Positions 1 through 7,165 of a DNA stretch of 33,088 nucleotides are shown here, one piece after another (within the stretch, counting starts at the first letter, position 1; each line of letters begins with the position of its first letter). The stretch is from Acidimicrobiaceae bacterium (GTDB lineage: Bacteria > Actinomycetota > Acidimicrobiia > Acidimicrobiales > Bog-793), in assembly GCA_003140595.1 (NCBI GenBank), contig PLKG01000109.1:14251-47338 (forward strand), written 5' to 3'. The notes beneath the pieces were generated by a model. That model searched no databases. It was not told the DNA's origin and was given only the letters and a program-made list of their open reading frames with translations. Both the position numbers and the translations under genes were made by a program.

Positions 1-773
1 TCAAGGCAACACCTCAGAACATCCCGAAGACAAGCCGGATGTATCGGGATCTTCTCGCGGCTCACGGCCAGATGCACGTGCTCGGCATCAATCTCGCGGA
101 CTCGGTACGAACTCACCAGCCTCATCTGGTGGATGTACTCCCTTACGCGTTGCTCGTCCTCGTAGCTGTCGGCCTCCAGTACGTGTCGATCTGGCAGGTC
201 ACGAATCGAAACCCCGCTGCCTCGGCGTCGAACCAGCAGATGCAGCAGATGCAGAAGTACATGCCGCTCATTTTCCTCGTGCTCTACATCGCGCTCCCCG
301 CTGGTGTCGGCGTCTACTTCGTCGTTTCGAGCCTGTTCCGTGTCGGGCAGCAGGAGTGGATGTACAAGCATGACCCGACGATCGTCGGTGCCATTCAGGA
401 GCTCACCAAACGCAAGCACGCGGACGCGCTCAATCCCGGCTTGAATGCAGCCGAGAAAGGCGACAGCCGAAAGGCGGGCGCTGGGTCCCAGGGCGCCGCC
501 GGCGGCAAGGGCTTCCTCGCTCGTATGCGCGAAGCTGCCGAACAGAATTCGACTCGTCCCGCGACCGGGGGGGCCCAGAGATCAACCGGGGCGAACGGAT
601 CCAGACGAGGCGCGACAAACGGCCCGAAGACCTCCGTAGGCCAGAACGGATCCAAGACCGCCTCTTCCCCCAAGAGGCCGAATCAGCAACAGGCGTTGCG
701 GTCTGGCAGCTCAGGTGGCGGCACTAAATCGCAACCTCGCTCGAGGGACAAACGACCGCGAAAGGGTCGATAG
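1..773 (+). CDS. yidC: Membrane protein insertase YidC/Oxa1, C-terminal part
   Basis: This is the C-terminal part of a YidC/Oxa1 insertase, which inserts and folds proteins in the cytoplasmic membrane together with or apart from SecYEG. The frame is open to the left edge, so the true start lies outside the window; the ATG at 39 is internal. Visible are the family's membrane hairpins (hydrophobic runs around bases 145-200 and 265-335), the motif QMQQMQKYMPL between them, and the VSSLFRVGQQ stretch. The last ~115 residues are a low-complexity Gly/Ser/Arg/Lys tail, as in many actinobacterial YidC proteins, where a basic tail may contact the ribosome. It is followed three bases later by jag, the usual neighbour near the chromosome origin. 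Identification is secure; only the N-terminal part is missing. Confidence 0.95.
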   Translation, partial: KATPQNIPKTSRMYRDLLAAHGQMHVLGINLADSVRTHQPHLVDVLPYALLVLVAVGLQYVSIWQVTNRNPAASASNQQMQQMQKYMPLIFLVLYIALPAGVGVYFVVSSLFRVGQQEWMYKHDPTIVGAIQELTKRKHADALNPGLNAAEKGDSRKAGAGSQGAAGGKGFLARMREAAEQNSTRPATGGAQRSTGANGSRRGATNGPKTSVGQNGSKTASSPKRPNQQQALRSGSSGGGTKSQPRSRDKRPRKGR

Positions 774-776
774 CCA

Positions 777-1922
777 GTGGAATGGGTCGAAATGACCGGA
801 AAGACGGTCGAGGAAGCCGTCGAGGCAGCGCTTGACCAGCTAGGTGTGGCTGAGAACGATGCCGAAATCGTCATTGTTGAAGAGCCGAAATCAGGCATGT
901 TCGGCCTGCGTCGAAGTGGCGCGCGAATCAGGGCACGTGTGCGCCCCATTCAACCCAGGGCGAAGAGACCGGCACGCCGGCCGAGAACGGCGCCAGGTGG
1001 AGGCGAGCGCGGCAACCGCCGCCAGTCCGTCCGTTCTGAGAGCTCCCCGCGCAAGTCGACCGAGAAGGTCGACGGTGAGGAAGGACGAGGCAAAGGTGTC
1101 GCAGGTTCTGCTCCGGGAACGCCCCGAGGCCAATCCCATCAGGACCAGGGACCAGGTCAGAATGGTTCGAGAAAGACACGTTCCCGGGCGGTGCACGAAG
1201 CCGCGGAAGCAACGGAAGTGAGTGCCGAGGTTGGTGGCACTCCGCCGGCGAGTGGCCGGCAACGTTCACGCTCGCGAGGGCGTGGAGGTCGTGGACGAGC
1301 CACGAGCAGCTCAGATGGAATCGCCGACGAGTCTTCGAGTGGAGCCGGTCGCGGCACGGTATCGTCTAAGGAGGCGCAGATGAGTATCGAGACCCAGCAG
1401 GAGCTCGCAACTGATTTCGTCAGGGAGGTCGTCGCCCGATTCGGTATCGACGCCACCACGAGTGCACGTCGCACCGAAGACGACGGTATCTACATCAGCG
1501 TGGACGGGGACAATCTCGGCCTGTTGGTCGGCCCGAAGGGCGCAACTGTCGAGGCTCTACAAGAGCTGACCAGGACAGTCGTCCAAAGGCACACTGAGGA
1601 ACACACGAGCAGGATTGTCGTTGACGTCGGTGGGTACCGTGAGCGCCGAGCTGCAGCACTGCGCCAGTTCGTGCTGGAGGCTGCTGCGGACGTACTGCGG
1701 ACGGGAGTATCCGAGGCACTCGAGCCAATGTCGCCCTCGGACCGGAAAGTTGTTCACGACACGGTCAATGAGATCGAAGGTTTGGAAACAACCTCGGAGG
1801 GACTGGAACCGCGACGCTATGTCATCATCCGGCCGGTCTCGGCAGGCTCAGCCGAGGAATCGTCCACTGGCTCGATCGAGGAAGCTGACGATCGATCCGG
1901 AGAGCCCGCGGATCTGAGCTGA
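777..1922 (+). CDS. jag: RNA-binding protein Jag/KhpB (Jag_N, KH, R3H)
   Basis: Jag (KhpB) is a cytoplasmic RNA-binding protein linked to cell envelope and division control in Gram-positive bacteria. The GTG start at 777 lies three bases after yidC and gives 381 residues. Residues 1-60 match the Jag_N domain. Residues ~65-200 are a low-complexity, basic, probably disordered linker. A KH domain (~235-275) carries the GxxG loop as GPKG at 252-255, and an R3H domain (~283-352) carries Arg323 and His327 in the Arg-x3-His signature. The protein is longer than the ~200-250 residues common in Firmicutes because of the linker. An in-frame ATG at 1380 with a very strong ribosome binding site could yield a KH-R3H-only form (see findings). 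Order with yidC and rsmG supports the call. Confidence 0.93.
   Translation: MEWVEMTGKTVEEAVEAALDQLGVAENDAEIVIVEEPKSGMFGLRRSGARIRARVRPIQPRAKRPARRPRTAPGGGERGNRRQSVRSESSPRKSTEKVDGEEGRGKGVAGSAPGTPRGQSHQDQGPGQNGSRKTRSRAVHEAAEATEVSAEVGGTPPASGRQRSRSRGRGGRGRATSSSDGIADESSSGAGRGTVSSKEAQMSIETQQELATDFVREVVARFGIDATTSARRTEDDGIYISVDGDNLGLLVGPKGATVEALQELTRTVVQRHTEEHTSRIVVDVGGYRERRAAALRQFVLEAAADVLRTGVSEALEPMSPSDRKVVHDTVNEIEGLETTSEGLEPRRYVIIRPVSAGSAEESSTGSIEEADDRSGEPADLS
1367..1382 (+). promoter_or_regulatory. Internal ribosome binding site and ATG inside jag
   Basis: TAAGGAGG at 1367-1374 is followed after five bases by an in-frame ATG at 1380. This is a better initiation signal than that of the annotated jag start at 777. 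It falls at the junction between the disordered linker and the KH domain, so a 180-residue KH-R3H product is predicted if it is used. Use of the site is inference. Confidence 0.45.
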
Positions 1923-1948
1923 AGGCGCGACATGCCTGGGCGCGCCTC

Positions 1949-2659
1949 TTGGCTGAGTCAGAAGCCCGGTACATGACGCGATCCGAAGCTCACGATCGCC
2001 TTGAAGAGGTACTCGCCGAAGCTCGACGCAGGTCACTGGTTGGAAACCTGCCCATGTCAGCGCACAGGGCGCACTCCGAGGGGTTCCTGCGCGCTCTCCT
2101 GCTCGAAACGGTCGACGGACCGATTCTCGAAATAGGAGCTGGTGGTGGTTTGCCGGGACTCGTCCTTGCGGTCGAGGATGCGGACCTTCATCTCGTGCTG
2201 CTCGATTCAGCGCGCCGCTCCGTTGAGTTCCTGAAGTGGGCTGTGAGCCAGCTCCAATTGTCGTCCCGGGTGGAAGTCGTGCATGCTCGAGCCGAACAAC
2301 TTGGACGAGACGAGCGATACCGGGCGAGCTTTGCCGCGATTCTCGCGAGAAGCTTCGGTCCTCCAGCGGTGACTGCCGAATGCGCGGCACCGCTCCTCAA
2401 GGTCGGGGGCCGGTTGATAGTGTCCGAGCCTCCCGATAAGGATTCGCACACGATTCGCGCTACGCAGGACACACCGCCGGATCCAGATCGGTGGCCAGCT
2501 GTGGGATGTGAAAAGTTGGGCCTGACGCCGGAGTTCGGAATCAGGGAGCGTTTCGGGTTTGCGGTTCTCAGGCAAACCTCGCTGTGTCCCGATCGCTATC
2601 CTCGTCGGCCGGGAATACCGACGAAACGACCGCTTTTCTCTCAGGTGCCGCTCGTATAG
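1949..2659 (+). CDS. rsmG: 16S rRNA (guanine-N7)-methyltransferase RsmG
   Basis: RsmG methylates N7 of a guanine in the 530 loop of 16S rRNA using S-adenosylmethionine (SAM). The protein has a class I methyltransferase fold: the SAM-binding loop EIGAGGGLPG at residues 61-70, an acidic strand end (LLDSARRSVEFL) and a late LLKVGGRLIVSEPP segment. The C-terminus YPRRPGIPTKRPLF is typical of RsmG and argues that the frame is intact to its end. The start is uncertain: TTG at 1949 gives 236 residues, ATG at 1973 gives 228; neither has a strong ribosome binding site, and translation may be coupled to jag, which ends at 1922. It sits in the conserved jag-rsmG-parA order. The N-terminal part differs from the Firmicutes type, so it belongs to a divergent branch. 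Confidence 0.88.
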   Translation: MAESEARYMTRSEAHDRLEEVLAEARRRSLVGNLPMSAHRAHSEGFLRALLLETVDGPILEIGAGGGLPGLVLAVEDADLHLVLLDSARRSVEFLKWAVSQLQLSSRVEVVHARAEQLGRDERYRASFAAILARSFGPPAVTAECAAPLLKVGGRLIVSEPPDKDSHTIRATQDTPPDPDRWPAVGCEKLGLTPEFGIRERFGFAVLRQTSLCPDRYPRRPGIPTKRPLFSQVPLV

Positions 2660-2684
2660 CGCTGTCTCGATAGTGTTGGGTCCC

Positions 2685-3473
2685 ATGGCAGAGGCTGGCT
2701 TCGAGCTCGTTTGCGAGGTCGAGCCCGCCACTCGACCGGATCTGAAACACGTCAGACACCAGATTGGCGTCCTGAGCTCGATTGCTGGGACGTTTCTCAT
2801 CCCGGACAACCACATTGGTCGGGCAACCGTCTCGAGTGTCGCCGTTGCGCATGAAGTAGAGGCAATGGGCGGTCGCTCAATCGCCTGCTTGAACGCCAGA
2901 GACCGAAATCTGCTCGGGTTCCAGAGGGACTTGCTTACTGCGGAAGCTTACGGAGTGGATCAATTCCTCTTGGTTCGTGGTGATGAACCAAGAGTCGGTA
3001 GTCGCACCAGTGAGCTCACGGTTCGTACGATGCTGACCGAGGCCCGTTCTTTCGAGAGCACATTGGGACTTTCCGGGGGTCGCAGACTGCGGCTAGGTGC
3101 AGCGACCGGCCTCGGGAATCTCCCTGCTTGGAAACGGGACGCCGACTTCTTGTTCGTGCAGGTCGGTTTCTCCCTCGAAGCGTTGTTGCGCTGGAGCGAA
3201 CGAGTGCAACCGCAGATGGCGGTATACGCGGGCGTCATAGTTCTGGCGAGCTCGGCGATGGCACGCAGCTTGGCTCAGACGATCCCGGACATTGTCATTC
3301 CTAGCGAGCTTGTTGACCTGGTGGATCGCGACCCGACCGCAGGGATCGACGTTGCCTGCGATTTGCTGCTCGCGATCCGGGATTCCGGGGTTTTCCAGGG
3401 CGTGCACCTGATTCCCGTTTCTTGCTACCGTCCGGTTGCCGCCCGCCTCGAGCATTTGTTGGACCGGCCCTGA
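2685..3473 (+). CDS. Methylenetetrahydrofolate-reductase-like protein
   Basis: The 262-residue product resembles the catalytic barrel of methylenetetrahydrofolate reductase (MetF), a flavoenzyme reducing methylene- to methyl-tetrahydrofolate. Supporting motifs are LNARDRNLLGFQRDLL followed by LLVRGDEP, matching the family's CRDRN...LQ.DLL...GD.P pattern, an early glutamate segment (CEVEPA), and a late GVHLIPV segment. I chose ATG at 2685, 25 bases after rsmG; the frame is open further upstream to 2559 but that part overlaps the conserved rsmG C-terminus. Several MetF substrate-binding positions cannot be checked by eye, and the protein is shorter than E. coli MetF (296). It could instead be a corrinoid-linked or folate-binding relative. 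A gene of this kind is not usual between rsmG and parA. Confidence 0.7.
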   Translation: MAEAGFELVCEVEPATRPDLKHVRHQIGVLSSIAGTFLIPDNHIGRATVSSVAVAHEVEAMGGRSIACLNARDRNLLGFQRDLLTAEAYGVDQFLLVRGDEPRVGSRTSELTVRTMLTEARSFESTLGLSGGRRLRLGAATGLGNLPAWKRDADFLFVQVGFSLEALLRWSERVQPQMAVYAGVIVLASSAMARSLAQTIPDIVIPSELVDLVDRDPTAGIDVACDLLLAIRDSGVFQGVHLIPVSCYRPVAARLEHLLDRP

Positions 3474-3516
3474 TCGCGCCATGACGCCAAGCGGCGACTT
3501 TGCGGTCAGATAGTCA

Positions 3517-3555
3517 CTAGGTCCGGCCAGCCTCACGCGTTATGCTCCGGCCTAG
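3517..3555 (+). terminator. Weak hairpin downstream of the metF-like gene
   Basis: CTAGG-T-CCGG at 3517-3526 pairs with CCGGCCTAG at 3547-3555, giving a nine-pair stem with one bulged T and a ~20-base loop. There is no T-run after it, so it may be a weak terminator or a chance structure in front of parA. Confidence 0.25.
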
Positions 3556-3602
3556 CCCTTCCTGCTTTCCAGAGCGACTGCCTCCGGCCGTTCGGCCAGC
3601 AG

Positions 3603-4556
3603 ATGTTTCACGTGGAACATTTCTCTCGAACCGAAGGTGTGATGGACGACCAAGAGGACGACGAAGCCCGAAAACATCGGACAAAGCTCGGAAGCCCGAC
3701 GTCCGACTCGGACGCCTTGATTGAGGCTTCTGTGGTGATCGGACTGGAGCGCATCGAAGAGAATGACCCGAACGTGCAGCCGGTCAGAACGCTGCCGAGA
3801 GTTATAGCGGTGGCAAATCAAAAGGGAGGCGTCGGCAAGACCACCACGACCATCAACCTGGGCGCTGCTCTCGCCGATCTCGGCTACAGGGTGCTGATCA
3901 TTGATCTTGACCCGCAGGGCAACGCCACGACCGGACTGGGAATCGAGGGTCGAAACTTCGACTACTCAATGTATGACGTGTTGCTTCGGGACGTCGCACT
4001 CGAGGATTGCGTTGAGCCGACGAGCATCAAGAACCTGTTCCTTGCGCCGGCAACGATCGACCTGGCTGGTGCAGAGATCGAACTCGTCTCGGTCTTCAGC
4101 AGAGAATTGCGACTAAAGCGGGTGCTCGCACCGATCCGGGAAGATTTCGGCTATGTGCTTATCGATTGTCCTCCCTCTCTCGGGCTCATTACGGTGAACG
4201 CGCTCGCAGCCGCGAGTGAGGTGCTCGTGCCTATTCAGTGTGAGTACTACGCCTTGGAGGGGTTGGGCCAGTTGCTCAGGAACGTCGAGCTCGTCCGAGG
4301 CAACCTGAACCCAGAGCTCGAGGTTTCGGCCATGGTGTTGACGATGTATGACTCACGGACGAGGTTGGCTGATCATGTCGTTGAGGAAGTACGCACACAT
4401 TTCGGCGATGCGGTTTGCAAGAACGTGATCCCCCGCACGGTTCGGATCTCGGAGTCGCCCTCGTTCGGTGAGCCGATCACAGTCCATTCGCCATCATCAA
4501 GAGGCGCCATTGCATATCGAGAGCTTGCGAGGGAGGTCAGTGGTGGCCCGGCGTAG
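3603..4556 (+). CDS. parA: Chromosome partitioning ATPase ParA (Soj)
   Basis: ParA is a deviant-Walker ATPase that binds DNA in its ATP form and moves ParB-parS complexes apart. The P-loop KGGVGKT is at residues 74-80 with the signature lysine at 74; IIDLDPQGNATTGLG and VLIDCPPSLG follow in the expected order. Two starts compete. ATG 3603 lies over parS (317 residues). ATG 3642, or GTG 3639, has GAAGG at 3633-3637 before it (304 residues from 3642). The first ~60 residues before the ATPase core are acidic and poorly conserved in type. The stop at 4554-4556 overlaps parB. Partner and neighbour genes make the role certain; only the N-terminus is open. Confidence 0.95.
   Translation: MFHVEHFSRTEGVMDDQEDDEARKHRTKLGSPTSDSDALIEASVVIGLERIEENDPNVQPVRTLPRVIAVANQKGGVGKTTTTINLGAALADLGYRVLIIDLDPQGNATTGLGIEGRNFDYSMYDVLLRDVALEDCVEPTSIKNLFLAPATIDLAGAEIELVSVFSRELRLKRVLAPIREDFGYVLIDCPPSLGLITVNALAAASEVLVPIQCEYYALEGLGQLLRNVELVRGNLNPELEVSAMVLTMYDSRTRLADHVVEEVRTHFGDAVCKNVIPRTVRISESPSFGEPITVHSPSSRGAIAYRELAREVSGGPA
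3604..3619. promoter_or_regulatory. parS: parS centromere site
   Basis: TGTTTCACGTGGAACA matches the bacterial parS consensus TGTTTCACGTGAAACA at 15 of 16 positions. parS is loaded by ParB and marks the origin region for segregation. It lies just before parA-parB and overlaps the first possible parA start codon (ATG 3603), so that start would encode MFHVEH. Confidence 0.9.
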
Positions 4557-5496
4557 CGGTCTAGGCAAAGGGCTGGGAGCGCTCATCCCTCCGACTCCAG
4601 GTGTCGTAACCGGATCCATGCTCCGTGAAGTGCCGCTCTCTCGCATCCGTCCGAACCCGTTCCAGCCCCGAAACCAATTTGGCGAGCAAGGCCTATCCGC
4701 GCTCGTCGACTCGATAAAGGCGGTCGGGATTCTCCAGCCAGTTCTGGTGAGGGAGGTTGGTCCGGACGATTACGAGCTGATCGCGGGAGAACGTCGCTTT
4801 CGGGCCGCGCGTCGCGCAGGTCTCCAGTCGATACCGGCACTCGTTCATCAGGCCGACGACGCGATGAGCCTTGAAGAGGCTCTGGTGGAGAATCTGCATC
4901 GAGAGGATCTCAACCCTCTTGATGAGGCCGGTGCATACCAACAGCTGATCGAGGAGTTCAACCTCACGCACGAAGAAGTCGCCCGCAAGGTGGGCCGCTC
5001 CAGAGCCGGAGTCACCAATGCCCTTCGACTATTCCAGCTTCCACCGACGGTCCAGCGATACGTGCGCGACGGCCAGCTGAGTGCCGGCCACGCACGAACG
5101 CTGCTCGGTACACCCGACCGCATTCTGCAGGAGAAGCTTGCGAGCGAGGCGGTCCATCGTGGCCTGTCTGTTCGTTCACTGGAGGAGCTCGTCCGAGGTG
5201 AGCTCCGCGAGGCACAGGCCGAAGAAGGGGGGCTCGAAGGAACCGTCGACGAGACCGGGAACCTGATCAACACCCCCCCAGATGATTCGGCGCTGCCCGG
5301 GTCGCCAGAACCGAAGCCGGTGCGCTCACTTCGGCCGCCAGGGGTGCACGATCTTGAGGAACTCCTGGAGGACCGGCTGAACACGCGGGTCAAGGTGGAC
5401 ATGGGCGGGAAACGAGGCAAGCTCGTGATCGAGTTCGCCACATTGGACGACCTCGAACGGATCTACCGGGTCATCGTCGGGGAGACCTTTACCTAA
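4543..5496 (+). CDS. parB: Chromosome partitioning protein ParB (Spo0J)
   Basis: ParB binds parS and spreads as a CTP-dependent clamp to build the partition complex. GTG 4543 is preferred because GGGAGG at 4531-4536 sits six bases upstream and the resulting N-terminus VARRSGLGKGLGALIP is the standard ParB opening; it overlaps the end of parA by 14 bases. The 317 residues contain the CTP-binding motif GERRFRA (82-88), ENLHRED (116-122), a helix-turn-helix around 142-165 (EEVARKVGRSRAGVTNALR), AGHAR (181-185), a low-complexity linker (~215-265), and the C-terminal dimer domain. All family elements are present and no residue appears lost. Confidence 0.97.
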   Translation: MARRSGLGKGLGALIPPTPGVVTGSMLREVPLSRIRPNPFQPRNQFGEQGLSALVDSIKAVGILQPVLVREVGPDDYELIAGERRFRAARRAGLQSIPALVHQADDAMSLEEALVENLHREDLNPLDEAGAYQQLIEEFNLTHEEVARKVGRSRAGVTNALRLFQLPPTVQRYVRDGQLSAGHARTLLGTPDRILQEKLASEAVHRGLSVRSLEELVRGELREAQAEEGGLEGTVDETGNLINTPPDDSALPGSPEPKPVRSLRPPGVHDLEELLEDRLNTRVKVDMGGKRGKLVIEFATLDDLERIYRVIVGETFT

Positions 5497-5516
5497 GGTC
5501 GATGGCTGTTCCTTGC

Positions 5517-5543
5517 GGGGATGGTTACATTGGCGTAATCCCC
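5517..5543 (+). terminator. Possible parB terminator hairpin
   Basis: GGGGA at 5517-5521 pairs with TCCCC at 5539-5543, and TTAC with GTAA inside, 20 bases after the parB stop. It has no T-run, so it is only a weak terminator candidate. Confidence 0.3.
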
Positions 5544-5681
5544 AGGGTGTGAAATGAATCACGAATACCTCATGAGGCCCACCGACCTAGTATTCTCCCT
5601 GTTCAGAGTGCTTTCAGCTCCATAAGCTCGTCGAAGGTTTACTTTCTTGTTACCTTCTGGACCTCTACTGTTGGTGCAAGT

Positions 5682-5714
5682 TGATCCACAACCTGTGCAT
5701 GAGGTTGTGGATCA
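5682..5714. terminator. 13-bp inverted repeat between convergent genes; DnaA-box-like arms
   Basis: TGATCCACAACCT (5682-5694) is perfectly inverted at 5702-5714 around a seven-base loop. It begins two bases beyond the cwlM-like stop and lies ~185 bases beyond parB, so a bidirectional terminator is the simplest reading, though neither side has a clear T-run. Each arm holds TGATCCACA, one mismatch from the DnaA box TTATCCACA. The rest of the 5497-5716 gap shows only the hairpin at 5517-5543. Confidence 0.5.
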
Positions 5715-5716
5715 CT

Positions 5717-6727
5717 TCACTCTCCGCTCATGGTTAGCCAGCGTTCGAGGGACTCCTGAACCGCTTTTGCAAGGCCCGAAGTCCTCATCGCCACCAGATG
5801 CGGCGCTCCCAGTTCGAGCACGACAGCCGGCATCGTCGTTCGCCTGAGAATCACTTCCGCCATTCCGTGTGCGCCGGCTTCCTCTAGGTCTAGCGAGTTC
5901 GCGGCTGCATTCACGAGCAGCTCAGCGAGACGTCGGCTGGCGGCGGACTCGTAGCGAAATCCTCGGTAGAAGTACGTCTTGACCGATTGGTGGCCCGGCT
6001 CGAGTCGGAGGCCGATATAGCAGTCGACCTTTGCTGTATTCGCGGCCAGTGCCTGCACGAACGGGTCCGAGTCGTGGAGTTCGAGCGACTGTGCCCCAGC
6101 GAGGAGTAGAGCGCGATGAACCGCCGCGACACCGGTCGCGAATCCACCCTCTTCCCCGACGGCGATTTTCTTGCAGCTGAGCGTGGCTGGTGTCGCCGCA
6201 ACCTTGAGTTGTTCTCGCAACGGCGTCACCAGGTCGTCACCCCCGCGGACGGGAGCGACGCGGGCTAACTCAGAAAGCGTCAGGGGACCACAGATCCCGT
6301 CTGTTACGAGACCCATGTTGTGCTGGAACTCGGTAATGGCGGCGTGGGTGTTGTCGCCAAAGATCCCGTCGACGCCCCCTGGGTCGAATCCGAGTCCGCT
6401 CAACCTCCGTTGCACGTCGGCGACGTCGTCTCCTTGCAGCATCGGACTTCGGCGGTAAAGGAGCCGGTCGCCCAAACGGAAGCCGGCCTCAACCAGGCTC
6501 GACCAAGTCTCGCGTCCGCAGATGCCGTCAACGCGTAGTCCACGTTGGGACTGGAAGACCTGCACGGCACCTGCTGTCCCAGGACCGAATGCACCTGGCT
6601 CGTCGGGTCCGAGATCGAACCCAAGCCGCGCGAGCCTCTCTTGCAGGTCAGTGACGGCTTCGCCGGAATCGTCCTCTCGAAGTGGCAGGAGTTCTTCGCG
6701 TGGAGCAGCCGTCGGTGGACGGCTCAT
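5717..6727 (-). CDS. cwlM: CwlM-like protein: two peptidoglycan-binding domains and a degenerate amidase_3 domain
   Basis: The 336-residue protein has two PG_binding_1 repeats (~18-80 and ~96-155) and a C-terminal domain (~183-334) related to N-acetylmuramoyl-L-alanine amidases (amidase_3). No signal peptide or membrane segment is visible, so it should be cytoplasmic. The amidase zinc site looks lost: the usual DxGHGG segment reads AVGEEGG (189-195), the SIHAN segment reads IGLRLEP (238-244), and only the late glutamate in VVLELG (302-307) remains. M. tuberculosis CwlM sits at the same place next to trxC/trxB and parB and regulates MurA rather than cutting peptidoglycan, so a regulatory role is likely. 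It is the last gene of the run, 99 bases after trxA. The ATG at 6727 has no strong ribosome binding site. Confidence 0.85.
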   Translation of the reverse strand: MSRPPTAAPREELLPLREDDSGEAVTDLQERLARLGFDLGPDEPGAFGPGTAGAVQVFQSQRGLRVDGICGRETWSSLVEAGFRLGDRLLYRRSPMLQGDDVADVQRRLSGLGFDPGGVDGIFGDNTHAAITEFQHNMGLVTDGICGPLTLSELARVAPVRGGDDLVTPLREQLKVAATPATLSCKKIAVGEEGGFATGVAAVHRALLLAGAQSLELHDSDPFVQALAANTAKVDCYIGLRLEPGHQSVKTYFYRGFRYESAASRRLAELLVNAAANSLDLEEAGAHGMAEVILRRTTMPAVVLELGAPHLVAMRTSGLAKAVQESLERWLTMSGE

Positions 6728-6826
6728 AAGCCGGAACTCTGTGGCACTTCGATCATCTTCGACATCGTAGGAGATGCCAGCCGACGCCCGGTAGCGAGAA
6801 GGGCTACTCAGGCAAGTACCGTCCTG

Positions 6827-7150
6827 TCAGAGATGAGGCTCGAACTCCGACATGATCTGTGACTTGCTCCTTGCTCCGACGATTCGAGCCTGAGTTTCGC
6901 CGTTCTTGAAGAGCAGCAATGTCGGGATGCTCATAACCTGGAACCGCTGAGCGGTTCGGGGGTTGTCATCGACGTTCAGCTTCGCCACCTTCAGCTTGCC
7001 ACTGTGAGCGCTGGCGATCTCATCGAGAATGGGAGCCACCATCTTGCAAGGGCCGCACCATTCAGCCCAGAAGTCGACGACGACCGGGATGTCTGAAAGA
7101 CCAACCGCCTCGTCGAAGGTGTCGTCACTTACCGTGATGACGTCGTTCAT
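6827..7150 (-). CDS. trxA: Thioredoxin
   Basis: A 107-residue thioredoxin that reduces protein disulfides in the cytoplasm. The active site WCGPC lies at residues ~31-35 in FWAEWCGPCKMVAPIL, and the cis-proline loop is MSIPTLLLF. Length and ending are those of the family. The ATG is preceded by AAGGAG at seven bases. It lies 15 bases after trxB on the same strand, so the reductase and its substrate are co-transcribed. No unusual residue is seen. Confidence 0.97.
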   Translation of the reverse strand: MNDVITVSDDTFDEAVGLSDIPVVVDFWAEWCGPCKMVAPILDEIASAHSGKLKVAKLNVDDNPRTAQRFQVMSIPTLLLFKNGETQARIVGARSKSQIMSEFEPHL

Positions 7151-7165
7151 TCCAATCTCCTTGTT

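Noticed and set aside
3588-3599. Palindrome GGCCGTTCGGCC upstream of parS
   Set aside because: A short GC-rich hairpin of five pairs with a two-base loop; likely chance in this composition.
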